A DNA stretch of 64,000 bases from Bimuria novae-zelandiae CBS 107.79. Lineage: Eukaryota > Ascomycota > Dothideomycetes > Pleosporales > Didymosphaeriaceae. Made by a program: the position numbers and the translations under genes. The stretch covers positions 64,862-128,861 of the forward strand of contig ML976788.1 of assembly GCA_010015655.1 (NCBI GenBank), in the 5' to 3' direction. The notes beneath the pieces were generated by a model. That model ran no database searches. It saw only the letters and a program-made list of their open reading frames with translations, and was not told the DNA's origin. Of the stretch, positions 1-11,329 are shown in pieces. Position 1 is the first letter of the stretch. The number at the start of each line of letters is the position of its first letter.

Positions 1-81
1 GATTGGAAAAGCTAGGCAATGCATGAATACAAACGTTCTACTGTTTGTTTATTGTAACATAACGCTCACCATAATAGGTTA

Positions 82-334
82 CTAACAATAATAGTGTTCC
101 CAAGCGTGACGTAACCTAGCTTTATGCCACGAAAAGCACGCATGCTTTCTTATACATATCCTAACCTCTCTTTGCTCTTGAGGATGGTTATCCCACTATC
201 CTAAGTTAACGCCCTCTTCTTAGCGAGACATCTCCACTAAAGTGTCATGCATTGGATCCAACTAAGGAGGAATGGAATCCTTTAGCAAGTCCTGTAAATT
301 AGGGCTTATATATTCAACTCGACCGTGATAGAGC
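82..334 (-). pseudogene. 3' half of a decayed host ORF split by the copia insertion
   Basis: This is the downstream part of a minus-strand ORF whose upstream part lies at 5834-6435. If the copia element and one copy of the ATATC duplication are removed, the codon split at the junction becomes ATG. The frame then runs on for 84 codons to a TAG at 84-82. The segment holds internal TAG and TAA codons at positions where Gln codons would fit, which is the usual result of RIP. The product is not recognised. The N-terminal half is proline-rich. I infer that the gene existed before the retrotransposon landed in it. Whether it was host-encoded or belonged to an older repeat cannot be told from this window. 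Confidence 0.55.
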
Positions 335-339
335 ATATC

Positions 340-547
340 TGTCGCGGTGAGCAGAGCGGACAGTACGCAGTGGAAAAGATTGTGGGATTGAACTGAGGTT
401 GTACTATCTAGGAACTACAGAAGGTATAGGTGCACAGGCACAAACAACGCTAGTCCCAGATAGGTGTCATGCTATCAGAAAGGTAAGCTGCAGTCGAGTA
501 AGGGTAGCTGCAACTATCGCACAGAGAAAGAGCTATAAACCGTGACA
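340..547 (-). repeat. 3' LTR of the copia element
   Basis: 208 bp, TG...CA ends, identical by eye to the copy at 5626-5833. Because the element reads on the minus strand this is its 3' LTR. It is preceded by ATATC at 335-339, one half of the target-site duplication. Confidence 0.95.
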
Positions 548-555
548 CACCCCCC
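548..555 (-). promoter_or_regulatory. Polypurine tract of the copia element
   Basis: Directly inside the 3' LTR the minus strand reads GGGGGGTG. This is the expected place and composition for the plus-strand primer of reverse transcription. Confidence 0.65.
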
Positions 556-602
556 AGCTGGCGTGGACGCCCAGGTAGGGAGTCAATGACAGCTGATCAG
601 TA

Positions 603-3600
603 TCAGTGTATATAGATACCATCAAGATTGTTGCCATCAGTTTGACGCAGGCCCTTCAGACGCTCGGTAACATTAACAAGGCCAATTTGGCGGACGAAGT
701 CTGCAAACTTCTGCTTAGGCAGGATCTTTGTAAGTCTATTAGCAGGCATATAGTTGGTGGGGACCCATTTAACGTTAATACGAGAGGCTTCGACTTCCTA
801 TTAAATCTAGAGCTAGTGGATATCGACATGTTTAACCTTCGTATGAAGCTTGTCTTGCTATTTAGTAACAATACCAACGGTCTGCTGATTGTCACACCAG
901 ATAGTAGGTGTATAGTCAAGAGTAAGGTTAATACCAGAGAAGAATCGCATCCATTCTTCCATCTGCGAGCTAGCAAGTGATAGAGCCAGTAATTTAGATT
1001 CTATAGTTGATTTTATAACTGTGCGTTGTACTGTTAACTTCCAGTCAATTATTAGTCCTCCGAACTTAAAAGCATAGCCTTAAGAGCTTTGGCGAGTCTC
1101 AGGCTCGTCAGCGTATGAGGCGTCAGAAGATCCAAAGAAGAGAGGATCGCGATATGTTGGATCGTTAGATAGATACTCAGCCATGTCCTGCGCGCTGGAA
1201 GAGGCCTCAAGTGCGAGAGCCTTCGTGCTGAGCAGGTATCGCCAGGTCTGGCGTATCTTCGAGACGTGAGACTGTCCTGGGTTGGTGAGATGGCAAGCGA
1301 ACACAACGTGCGTTCGAGCGACGTCAGGTCTACCCCAGACAGCGATATATGCGAGAGAGCCAACTAGTTGCTAATAGAGCTTTATTCGAGCAATTTTAGG
1401 CTCCTTAATAGACTGCGGCAGCCAGTTCTCTGCTAGTGGAATGTCTAGAGCCTTGCCCATAGCTTTAATGCTGAATTGAGCGCATACCTTGTTAATAAAC
1501 GCGTCTTAGACTAGCCACGTCTTGTGCAGGGCTCGATCGCGTATAATGCGGATTCCGAGAAACCAGGTAAGGTCTCCCATAGCTTTAATGTTGTATAGGT
1601 CCACCAGATCCTTCTCAAAAGACCTGTGGTGATAGGCATTAGACTGATGATATGCCATGACAATGTCGTTAACATAGACGAATAGGATGAGCTAGCGGCT
1701 CGTGTACAAGCAAGGAAAGCCTTCAACTGGCTTTAGACCCAGCTTAACAAGTTGTCGACGTAGTTTGTTATACCATAGTAGTGATGACTCCTTCAGGCCG
1801 TACAGGGCGCGGAGCACCAGCATAATCTCGCCTTCAGTGTGGCGGAATGGCTTAGGTGTTTCAGCGTATAGCTTCCGATCAATCTCAGCGTTCAGGAAGG
1901 CAGTAGGAACATCGTACTACTTCAGCTCTAGATCAAAGTAATTAGCGATTGCAATAAGAGCGCGAAAGTTGCGGATCGCGAGTGTAGCAGCGTACGTGTT
2001 ATTGAGCGGAGCTTGAAGATCTCCCCGAACAATAAGTCGAGCCTTGAACCGTGAGAGGTATCCATCTTCGTCGATTTTGTACGTGAATACCCACATTAGT
2101 GGTAGCACCTCAGCGTCTGCAGTGGCCTTTGTTTTTATGGTCTTCTTAAAGACTCCTTTAGCGCGTAGAGCTTGCTATTTAACCTCTATAGCGCGTCGGA
2201 ATTGATTGCCGAACATGTGTGTATTAAGCTGCTTCACTGCCTTAGGTAAAGGTGGCAGCTGAGACTGATGGATTCTTAGTATCTTATCTATAGTAGGTAT
2301 GGTGCGAATCTCGGTTGAGAATGCACGGAGATAGTCGATAAGAGGTATAGCTCCTAGCGCTATAGTGTATGTGTAAATTATAAAGTTATTAAGATCTTTC
2401 TGCTTTCGATTGCGTTTGCCAGTGAGGATGAGACTTGTATTATTTAGATCTAGGTTAACATCTTGTGGAGCTCTCTCGCCGCGTTGGCGATAGCCCTCAG
2501 GTACTTCATCACTCTCAGGAGTCTGATTGCTTGTGGCAGTAGACATTGTAGGTCTAGGGGTAGGCAGCTATTGCTGTGTTGATTCAAATGCGTGTTGCTG
2601 TATTGATTCAAATGCGTTGTTAGTCTGTTCACCCCCCACCTGGGAGCCTGCAGCTCCTGAAGCTAAGGTCGTAGGTGTTTCTGCTAGGCGGCGACGTTAA
2701 CGAGCAGTCAACAAATCTTTAATACCAATATTATCATGTTAATGTTCTTCTGGATATTCGAGTAGTTTGATTACCTCTTCGAGCACTGACCCTGATGCAT
2801 ACCCATCCATTCCATTAAAGAAGAGTGTAGGTTCGAATACGACGTCGCGGGTGACGATAACAGTGTCTTTTGTAGGTAGCCAGATGCGGAAGATATTGGT
2901 GCCTTAGTAGCCAACGAGGTGGCCGATCAGAGTGCGCGATTCAAGCTTGTCGGCAGCTCTTAGATCACGGTTGTAGACGTAGGCGCGACAGCTAATAGGC
3001 CTTATATGAGCGACGAGTGGCTTTCGTCCCCATACGACCTCGTACGGCGTTTTCCAGCCTAGTGCTTCTGTGGGCGTGCGGTTGAGGATGTACGCGGCAG
3101 TGCGATACATCTCATGTGATAGGTTCTTTGGCAGGTTGGCGTGTATGCGCATAGCGCGAGCTCGCTGCGTGAGTACTCCGCCAGCGCGTTCGATTAGTCC
3201 ATTTGGCTCCTTTGTTCCGGCTGGTGCTGGCTCATACAGCATACCCAGCTCTTCTGTTGTGTTGATAAGATCGTTTCCAAATCCTTTCTCGTTGTCGCAT
3301 CGAATGGCGACTACGTCAGCGTTGTACACGCGCTGAATCCTTCGTATCAAAGACATGAACTAACGTATAAGAGTTGACTTATCCTTGCGGCGTATTGTGG
3401 CGATCTCATGCCACTTCGAGTATTCGTCTATAGAGTGTAGGGCGTATTTGCTGCCATCGATGCATTCCTCTCCCACAGGGACAATATAAATAATGTCTAT
3501 CGCAATTCGATAGAATGGTTGTTGTGCACGGCTCTCAGCCGGGCGTCTCGAGATGATATAAGTCATTCGAGCTTCAATACATGTTTGACAGAGACAGTCT

Positions 3601-5447
3601 ATGTGTTCTCCTGTTAGTTGAACGCTAGTGACGTTTGCCTCTAGTTGTTTGACTGCCTTGCGGCCCGGGTGGCCCCAGATCTGATGTGCAACACGTTGGT
3701 TAACGACGTTGGTTGGCTTTGGTGCGTACGACGGGCGATATGATGCTCTAAACGTACTTAATGGTGGGTGTAGAAGCGATAACGGCGGTCGGCGTGATGG
3801 CTCAGCATCGATTAGCTAGTGTCCTCCATTGTACTCGAGTTGTGCGATGACGTAGGACGGTTGATACATGTACAGGACATCGCGGCCAGAGTCAAAGTGG
3901 ATAGACTCTGTACGACAGCGAGCGAGTCCCAAAACGCTTGTAAGAAAGCCTTCGACGTACGCGACGTGCGTCAGCTCTAGCGTCTGTAGTCTATGTGGTG
4001 TACGAGCGACGAGTTTCATCGTGCCCCAAGCCGTGATAAGAATGTGGCTGTTGCCAGCATGGAGGTAGCGACGCTTCGGATTGTCGTTCATCCTCTTCCA
4101 GCCGTGCCATGACTCTGTATTGATAACGTGGGTGTTCGACCCTGGATCAACGATCCATCGATTGAGAAGCTCAGTCTTGTCAGTGTCATCTCCAACCATC
4201 ACTGTAAGCTCTCCTTTAGGCTCAGTATCGGTGTCTATCGTGATCACGTTCGAGTCGTCGTTCGATTGCTCCTCGAGAGATTCGATTTCGAGAGAATCAG
4301 GTTGATTGAAACTCATGTGTGATAGGCTAACAACTGCCATAAATGTACTGCTATCCTCAGCAGGAGCTTGGCCGTTGTTAATTCGTAACGATGTAGTGTT
4401 CTAAGGTTATCGGGCTGCCCATTTAGCTAGAGCAGTCTCTATGCGCTTGTTAACCTTAGGATCCTTTTATGCTTCTTTAACCTTCTATACAGCCTTAGCA
4501 GTAGGCTGATAGTCCTTCGGACGTCGTGGGTTTTGTGGGTTAAGAATAAAGCAATTAGTGTACCAGTGCCTCTTCCCGCAGACACAGTTTCTAGATGGCT
4601 TGTCTCGGTCACGACTGCTACCTCGGCTGTCGGCATGTTTAGCATCAACTTGCCTTGTGACTCCAAGCTCGGCAGCGGTTACCGCCAGGCCTGTTGAGTG
4701 TGGCTTGGTGCGGCGTAGATATGTAGTCATCTCGGCGACGTACGTCTCTAGAGATGAGATCTCGGTAGTGGTGCCTCGCGCTTCATGCTTGAAGATCTCG
4801 CGCAGGCAGGAAGTGGCGTATTCCTGATCGATTGCCTTGCAGGCAATAAGGAAGTCCTCCTGTAGTTAATTACTATTAGTCTTAGGCAAGCTGACAGCCT
4901 TGCCCTAAGCTATAATATATACCTAGTCTAACAGCTATTGCTCGATCTTCTTTACAGCTCGTGGCGTAGTCTTAAGAGCGTTATACTTATTAGCAAGCTC
5001 GCGACGGCGTGTCGCGTCTATAGGACAAAAGAACTTTTTGAGTGTGACCAGTCAGTCGTACGGGGTATCGTGATCTTTAATTAGGTGTATATAACGTGTA
5101 GCAATTGTCTTGCTAATATCTATGTTTAGGTTAGCTAGTGCCTTCGCTTAAGTGCGATACTTGGTACGGCGGCGTTCCTATTAATCGTATTCCTATTAAT
5201 AGGAATCTTGATCGTTAGTAGATAAGTAAGAGAGCCTAGTAGCTTTAAGCTTGTAATTAGTAAGTTAAGGCTTAAGAGGCTCCTGTAGCTCAGGGAGATT
5301 CTCCTTCGCTACGTCAAGGTTAATATACTGCCAGAGACCGTGGCGGTTGGCAACGTCTCGGCGAATGAACAACCAGGTAAACCAGTTGTCTGGTGTGTTT
5401 AGTATGATAGTGACACGCGTCACTGCGGGGTCGGACTTAGTAGCCAT
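603..5447 (-). pseudogene. copia gag-pol polyprotein, one frame with many stops
   Basis: From the ATG at 5447 to the TGA at 605-603 there are exactly 1,615 codons in one frame. All recognisable segments share that frame: the gag N-terminus, a zinc knuckle (CVCGKRHWYTNC, about 4600), the protease motif DPGSNTH (about 4215), integrase (2904-3566, with EKGFGNDL and NRTPTEALGWKTPYEVVWG), reverse transcriptase (about 2200-1500) and RNase H (CDNQQTVGIV, about 880, then KHVDIH). At least fifteen TAG or TAA codons interrupt it, mostly where CAG or CAA would fit. The reverse-transcriptase box reads YVNDI rather than YVDDI (about 1675), a G-to-A change in a TpG context. No frameshift is needed, so decay was by point mutation only. 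Confidence 0.9.
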
Positions 5448-5612
5448 TGTAGAGGCTATAGTCGACTGTATTAATGGATCTAGGCAGAGATCCTAGTATG
5501 TGCGTTGTGAGAACGCGGTAACAGGTGCGTTGTAAAGAACGCGGTATAGCAACGTGCAGCTCGTGTGTTGAGTGACGTTACAGCAGCAGGTGAGAACAAT
5601 CCAAGGTGCAAG

Positions 5613-5625
5613 CCGGGCTCATAAC
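5613..5625 (-). promoter_or_regulatory. Primer-binding site, half-tRNA initiator-Met type
   Basis: The 13 bases touching the 5' LTR read CCGGGCTCATAAC on the plus strand. GGGCTCATAAC matches the anticodon stem-loop of initiator tRNA-Met, so the minus-strand genome would pair with that loop and not with a tRNA 3' end. This is the internal half-tRNA priming known for Drosophila copia. The match is seen directly; the mechanism is inferred from the family. Confidence 0.7.
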
Positions 5626-5833
5626 TGTCGCGGTGAGCAGAGCGGACAGTACGCAGTGGAAAAGATTGTGGGATTGAACTGAGGTTGTACTATCTAGGAA
5701 CTACAGAAGGTATAGGTGCACAGGCACAAACAACGCTAGTCCCAGATAGGTGTCATGCTATCAGAAAGGTAAGCTGCAGTCGAGTAAGGGTAGCTGCAAC
5801 TATCGCACAGAGAAAGAGCTATAAACCGTGACA
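5626..5833 (-). repeat. 5' LTR of the copia element
   Basis: 208 bp, identical by eye to 340-547. It is followed by ATATC at 5834-5838, the second half of the target-site duplication. It would carry the promoter of the element. Confidence 0.95.
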
Positions 5834-6435
5834 ATATCTCTTAAACCATTAAAGATTTTCTTGACATAAGGTGCAGTCCAAGGTCCTGGAAACTAGTTAC
5901 ACATAACGCTCGCGACTGCACCAGCTGTAGAAACATGATCTCCACGAGGATAGTAACCATCAGGAAAGTACGGTCTGGCTATACGCCCCTTGCCTAGTCC
6001 ACGGTTTCGTGTTACAACCAGGAGGATGTTTAGATCCATGAGCCTCGGAAGCCGGTCTACAGTTTGACTAATTAGAGGAAATCCTTCAGCTCCTCAAGGA
6101 TTCGGGAGACGACGTGATGACATATCAATCTCCAGTGGAGGCGGTAGCATAGCAACCATCGGAGGAGGTGGCGGCACAACGGTTGTAGGCGGAGGGAGAG
6201 GCGGTGGAAGGTACACAGGTTAGACCGCTAGATTAGGTCTATTCAATCAGCAGCTGGTAGTGGAGCGTTAATCTGGAACTCACTGATTTGTAACAAGCGC
6301 AGAAGTCTTATCCAGCAAAGGCTTTTTCTCAGAGGGGGGTTGAGCCCCAAAAGGTGGCGGAAAGCAACAGAATACTATTATAGAAGCAGGCGTGTTAATG
6401 TGGCGTGTTAAGAAAAGGGAATTACAGTAGGGCAT
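5834..6435 (-). pseudogene. 5' half of the decayed host ORF split by copia
   Basis: An ATG at 6435-6433 opens a frame of 200 codons that reaches the copia target site and continues at 334-82 on the other side, 285 codons in all. The frame is not shifted anywhere, but six stops (TGA, TAA or TAG) lie in this half. The predicted product has a Cys-containing start, then a Pro-rich stretch (about 6130-6250, runs such as VVPPPPPMVAMLPPP), then a mixed hydrophilic part ending near PGPWTAPYVKKIFNGLRD. I do not recognise the family. Stops at CGA, CAG and CAA positions point to RIP, which suggests the locus was once repeated or lay beside a repeat. Confidence 0.5.
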
Positions 6436-8340
6436 GACACCCTTTATGCGAAACGGCTACCAGAGAAGTAGATCCCGACCGATGAAAACACGGAGTTAGA
6501 TAGGTTCCAGATTTATCAAAATGTACTCTCCAGAGCACACGCACACCTACATGGCAGATTTTAAAGGAGTATAGTAGTCAAAGTACATGACCAATGCTAA
6601 ATTAGGCTAATATAGTGTTTATTATAAGAATTAAAGCTATAGTAAATCCTGAAAGGCTGAGTACATAAGAAATAACATCGCAAAGAATGATCGATGCACC
6701 AGATTTGCAGCTTAGAAATAAAGCAAGTGATAAAGTTATCTCTTGGCAGCGAGATCATCAAGTGTAGGCAAGAGACTAACGCGTACCAAAACATTTGATA
6801 AGAACCATCACTAATTCTAATTACAGTAGAGACTAAAAAAGAAATTAAGCTATAGACTCTGCCCGCTGCTGCTTAGGGTGTACTTGGTGGCAGCTTTTCA
6901 AGGAACGTCAAGCGACCTGCAAGCCAAGGCTAGCTCTAGTACGCTGTAGATTAAGTGTAGCCGCCAGATAAGCAGGTAGGCGTGTCTAGGGGTGTAGGCA
7001 GCATGTCACACCGGGTCGTAGTAGTTATAATATTGACTTAAACTTAAATCCCCCCCCACACCCTATGCAAATGGTCAAATTTACTCTACTATATCCTTAC
7101 AATATTACTTACCCTTTGTCGCTCTTTCCTAAGGCATCTTCGTTCTCTTAAATCGACGGTGAGGTTGTAACTCGGCTAGGCGGTGTGGTCAGGTGTGAAG
7201 GTATGTTATCCAATAAGTCGATAGTTATAATAGTGCCAGTTATGTTATAATTATTCGGGGAATTTGCCTCTGCGTCGTAAGAGCTCATAGCCGTCCGTTT
7301 CCACTTCCAGATAAGAAACAGGACGAAAAGGAGGGTAAATTCTAGAGTATCGTGCGCCTTCCAAAGTTAGTATCAAAAGCCAATTTACGTAATAACACTT
7401 ACGAGATAGTAAATTAGCGTAAGTAGAACGAAAGGCCCGACCTGGCGTGACGCTTGCCCCGCCTACTATCGTCTTTTTATCAATCCCGCTTCATAGAATC
7501 ATGCTTCCTTCTTCATAGACACACGAATCCCCTAACCTTCACTGCTATAATCTTTGCACGCCACCAACTCAGCAGGAGGTGCACCAAAGCCAAGGAAGCA
7601 TGCACCAGACATGGCGCGTTTCCAAAGGCAGAAGGGCCTTATTTACGTAGTGATATTATCTTCGATTTTGCTGCCGCGCGAGTCGCTAAGATCCAGACGC
7701 AAGAAATGGAAGCAGGCATGGAATTAGCCACTACATAATCCAAAGGTAAAGTAGACCTTAAGCTGTTAAGTCACAATTCGGATTCAGTTATCGTAATCCA
7801 GGGTCTGCACCTTCAAGGATAGGACATTGCCTACAAGCGTGCATAAGCAGGTGCCAGGATACTATCAATAGGCAGCAGCGTCATGCACCACTAGACACGC
7901 ATTAACTAGCACTCTATTTAGCATGCTATTATTGTACCGCGCAGCATATCGTAGTCATATAAAGTTAAAAGTCATCAGTCCACACCGTCATGCATAACCT
8001 CCCTTCCCCTTCTACCATCAATCCACTGCTACGACTATCACTTCTCCAGATTCCTAATAGCAATCGTCACACTCATCAAGCCAGTCAACATGGTAAACTA
8101 CGCCAAGTGTGGATACAATAATATAACGGGTAAGAAAACCTGCAAAGGAAAATTAGCAGACAGAAGTACCTGCGGTGCTGCGCTCCCAACCATCGCTTAA
8201 TCTAGTAATAAAATTCCCACAGTGTGTTTGGCTTAATAGTAACAGTTATATGGCAGCTGCAAACCAAGAAATATAATAGGGTAAATAGTAGACACATATC
8301 ACGACGTTCATTAGACATCGATTGGCTATTAATTTTGTAT
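6436..8340. other. Intergenic, no gene recognised
   Basis: About 1.9 kb of mixed composition with stops in all frames. The longest ORF (7454-7738, plus, 94 codons) has no recognisable motif and no matching neighbour. A C-run lies near 7051. I see no LTR or terminal repeat pair. Confidence 0.4.
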
Positions 8341-9279
8341 TTACACCCTTAACGTTCTGGCCATCTAATTCATATAAGCTTCCGCATAATCTTCAAACCC
8401 ATTTACTCCAAGTGCTATCTAGACCTGTAATCTCCACCATTGTGGAACTTCTTCTTTAGCTAATGCGGGCAAGTCCATTCCACTAGAAACACGGAACTTT
8501 GTTCTGATCCAACCTCGCGGGAAATAACCTGCGATCTCGAAGTCAATAATGCCGATTGTCCCTAACTCTGGGCCATGTCCCACAATAATATTGGAGGGTC
8601 CAAGATCAGCGTGGTAGAAAAAAAATTTTGAACAGTCCATTCCGATTGTAGCACATGTGTCATGGAGGGAACTAAAGTCATCGGCGCCGGGGGGTTAGAG
8701 GTAGTACTCCAGAACATCTTGTTAGTCGGCACCACACAGTCTCTCCCCCTCCCACTCCGCCATTTCCATGCAGATGCGCACTACAGCATTCACGTAGAAG
8801 AGTCGCCATTCGTCGCTCAAACTTAGCCAAGCCTCGGCAAGCGTTCGACCTGGTAGTCTTTAGAGAAAGAGGTATAATCGGTCTTTGTCAACGACGTGGC
8901 GTAATACCTTAGGCGTCTTAAAACTAGGCAATTGCTTTTAAACAAAGTCTAAAGTTACTACTTCAGGCGTGGTACCCTTTTCAATATATTTAACTTTGCA
9001 AAAGGCATTATTACCAATAGACTAGACAGCAGAAGCATCCCCAGCTTCGTGGACCAATTTAATATAGGGGCTGTCTATTTGTGTAGTCGTCCAGTCACAG
9101 AGAGTGGGCGCTTGTATAAACGAGTAGCTTAAGTGATCGCCAGTATCGTTCCAAGCGGCTTCTGCTAACAGGTATAGCGATCAACGCAGTATAAAGCTGC
9201 CAACAAGCCAAGAATTCGCGTCGATTTGCTTCAAGGACTAATTAATATAGTCCTTACCATATTTACGCTCAACAGCCAT
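8341..9279 (-). pseudogene. APH-family phosphotransferase pseudogene
   Basis: From ATG 9279-9277 to TAA 8343-8341 there are 313 codons in one frame. The catalytic segment HADLGPSN followed by IGIIDFEIAGYFPRGW matches the Brenner and metal-binding motifs of the aminoglycoside/choline-kinase-like phosphotransferase fold (PF01636), which is widely expanded in ascomycetes. Upstream segments SAV-SIGNNAFCKVKYIE, TPKVLRHV and LPGRTLAEAWLSL also fit this family. The frame is broken by about nine TAG, TAA or TGA codons where Trp, Gln or Arg would be expected, for example between SAV and SIGNN. No frameshift is needed. Fungal members of this family are usually of unknown substrate. The gene lies between the copia insertion and a transposon block, so RIP leakage or duplication is a likely cause. 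Confidence 0.75.
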
Positions 9280-9666
9280 CACAACAGATGAATATTATGT
9301 TATGTTCTGGAAGTAAAAGAGTCGTGGTAGAGGGATTAAATCGCAGTAGAGAGCTTAACTCGCGGTGGAGGGCTTAAACCACAATAGAGGGCTTGGTTCT
9401 TAACAAGAGGTTAAGGCGCGGCTATAAAACATACTTCGAATACTTACAAGTAGTAAACAATGCGAAAGGAGCTGCGGGAAATGCGTTTTCTAAAGCGATA
9501 ATGGCCCTAAAGTGACTTCGAAGAAGTTTAGGCTATAATCGCCAGCAGCAAATAGCGCATCGGTGCCTTATCCCACAGTTTAACCAGGACCAAGGATGTA
9601 CAAGGATAGGGTCTAACAGTCGGACGGTCAGTCTACGAGGATCTCATTATTGTCGTTTCCGAAATA
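9280..9666. other. Short spacer before the Tc1-like element
   Basis: The stretch holds three imperfect copies of a motif like GAGGGCTTAAACC around 9330-9395. No gene was seen. It ends at the palindromic half-site TCCGAAA that precedes the transposon. Confidence 0.35.
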
Positions 9667-9682
9667 CCGTCCCGCCCCACTT
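9667..9682 (+). repeat. Left terminal inverted repeat of the Tc1-like element
   Basis: CCGTCCCGCCCCACTT preceded by TA. Its inverted partner is at 12988-13003. Confidence 0.75.
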
Positions 9683-9791
9683 TGGCGGATTTTTCTGTCA
9701 GCACTTAGTAATCGGTTCCTCACCAACACTTTCGTACACCTGTTTTGTGAGCGATAAAATGATTACACGGAATATTCACCCTAGGTAAATA

Positions 9792-10847
9792 ATGCCGCAG
9801 GATCTAGGGAGACCTACTAGGCACTACCTATAATAATTACTTATCTAGGCTATTATAGATCGCGTTAACAATAGGAAAAATAATAAAGCTATCTATAAAG
9901 AGCTCGGCGTCGACCCAAAAATAGTACGCAAATATAGGCTTAACCTAAAGGTCTTTAGTAAGCTAATTAGGCTAAGATACGTACGTCGTGGCAGGCCACC
10001 TCTACTTAAGTAATGCTATAGAGACGCGCTGCTTAAGATGCTACGTAGCAAGCTAATATCTTATATAGATAAGATACAGGACTTCTTGTACGATAAGTAT
10101 AACGTCAAGGTATCCCTTATAACTCTAGATAAAGAGCTTAAAGCCATGCGATAGAGTAAGAAGGTAGTCTTAAAGGTAGCTAAGGAGCGTTATAAGGGTC
10201 TCTATTAAGCCTTTTAAGCGCGTTACTAGCAAATCTATTAACTTAATTAAATTATCTATCTTAATAAGAGCGCTTGCAACGAGCGTATAAGGAATTAAAA
10301 GTATAGTTAGAGTAAAGTTAATATAGCCTGCTACGTTAGCTACTTAGCTAAGCGCTTAGAGAGGTGGAGCTTACTACTAGCTATAGACGTTAACAGATAC
10401 CTCGCCTATATAATTTTTTAGGGAGCGATTACTGCGGAGCTAATAGAGGACTTTATTGCTAATTAAGTACTCCTACACTACAGTCCTTAGCTAAGAAAAC
10501 GCTTAGTAATAGTCCTTAACAACGCGTCTATCTATTAATTAGTAAGGCTGGCTAATATATACGCAGAGGCAGGCGTAATTATAAAGTTTCTGCCTCCTTA
10601 CTTACCTAATATAAATCTAATTAAGCAGACCTTTAAGGCGTTAAAAACCTAGATCTAGCGGTATTACTAGGGCGCTAAGGCGTACGATAAATTTAAGTAT
10701 TTTTTAAAGGAAGCTATATTAAGTGTATGCTATAAAAGCTCTATAGGTAACTTCTTTAAGTACTATAGGTAGGCGCTATAGAGGTATTATACTATAGTTA
10801 ATAGTATATATTTAGTATTCGCTGGAGTGGTTTTATACTATCGTTAG
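9792..10847 (+). pseudogene. Tc1-like (DDE_3) transposase pseudogene
   Basis: A single frame runs from ATG 9792 to TAG 10847, 352 codons, with around twenty internal stops. Recognisable segments are an N-terminal HTH-like region (about codons 18-60), KVSLITLDKELKAMR, SACNER, AIDVNRYLAY, the Tc1 block VLNNASIY, then IKFLPPYLPNINLIKQTFK. In active relatives these read VLDNASIH and PPYSPDxNPIE. Here the second catalytic Asp is Asn and the third acidic residue is Lys, both G-to-A changes. The first position appears changed as well (LNKS for the usual LDES). All three metal-binding residues are therefore lost, so this copy cannot act as a transposase. Confidence 0.8.
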
Positions 10848-11329
10848 TAGTACATAGTTGGATATATTCTATCAGAGTCAGTTTTAGAGATTAGAAATCT
10901 AGCACCTACTATAATATAAATATAGTAATCTTATAGTAGTGCAAGGGTAATCTAAGGCTACTAAATTAATTACTATTATCTATTTTAGTGTAGCTAGCGT
11001 AGTAGTAGAGTTGCAGAGGGTAAGGCGTACGGTAAGTAGACAAGGCGAGAAAGTTGGTGTTTAATTATACGAACAAGGTAATCATATCGGGCGATATCTA
11101 TAGGATATGGCCCGTGCCCTACGCGTCGAAGATAACACCTCTACGCCCTCTGCTCGATCACCTCTACACGATTACCTCTACACGATCGTCTCTCCGCCCT
11201 CTGCCTGAGTAGCTCTTAGCTGCTGTTTCTGCTCATTATCTTGCCGCTATAGCTCCCTACATGCCTCTCGATTACTCTCTGAAAGTCCAGGATACTGGAG
11301 TTGCCACCGAAATGCCATTTTACGGAGTC

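Larger units (their letters stand above)
340..5833 (-). mobile_element. Complete Ty1/copia LTR retrotransposon, RIP-decayed
   Basis: The element is 5,494 bp and reads on the minus strand. Two 208-bp LTRs (340-547 and 5626-5833) begin TGTC and end GACA in plus-strand reading and look identical base for base. They are flanked by the 5-bp duplication ATATC (335-339 and 5834-5838). Domain order in the polyprotein is gag with a zinc knuckle, protease, integrase, reverse transcriptase, RNase H, which is the copia order. A primer-binding site and a polypurine tract abut the LTRs. Identical LTRs indicate a recent insertion, but the coding region holds at least fifteen in-frame stops. The copy is therefore not autonomous. 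A diverged solo LTR of the same family lies at 19109-19321. Confidence 0.95.

Noticed and set aside
5611..5630. tRNA-Met gene fragment
   Set aside because: Only the anticodon-loop part matches and it touches the LTR, which fits a primer-binding site rather than a tRNA gene.
7454..7738. A 94-codon gene
   Set aside because: No motif, no leader and mixed composition. Could be chance.
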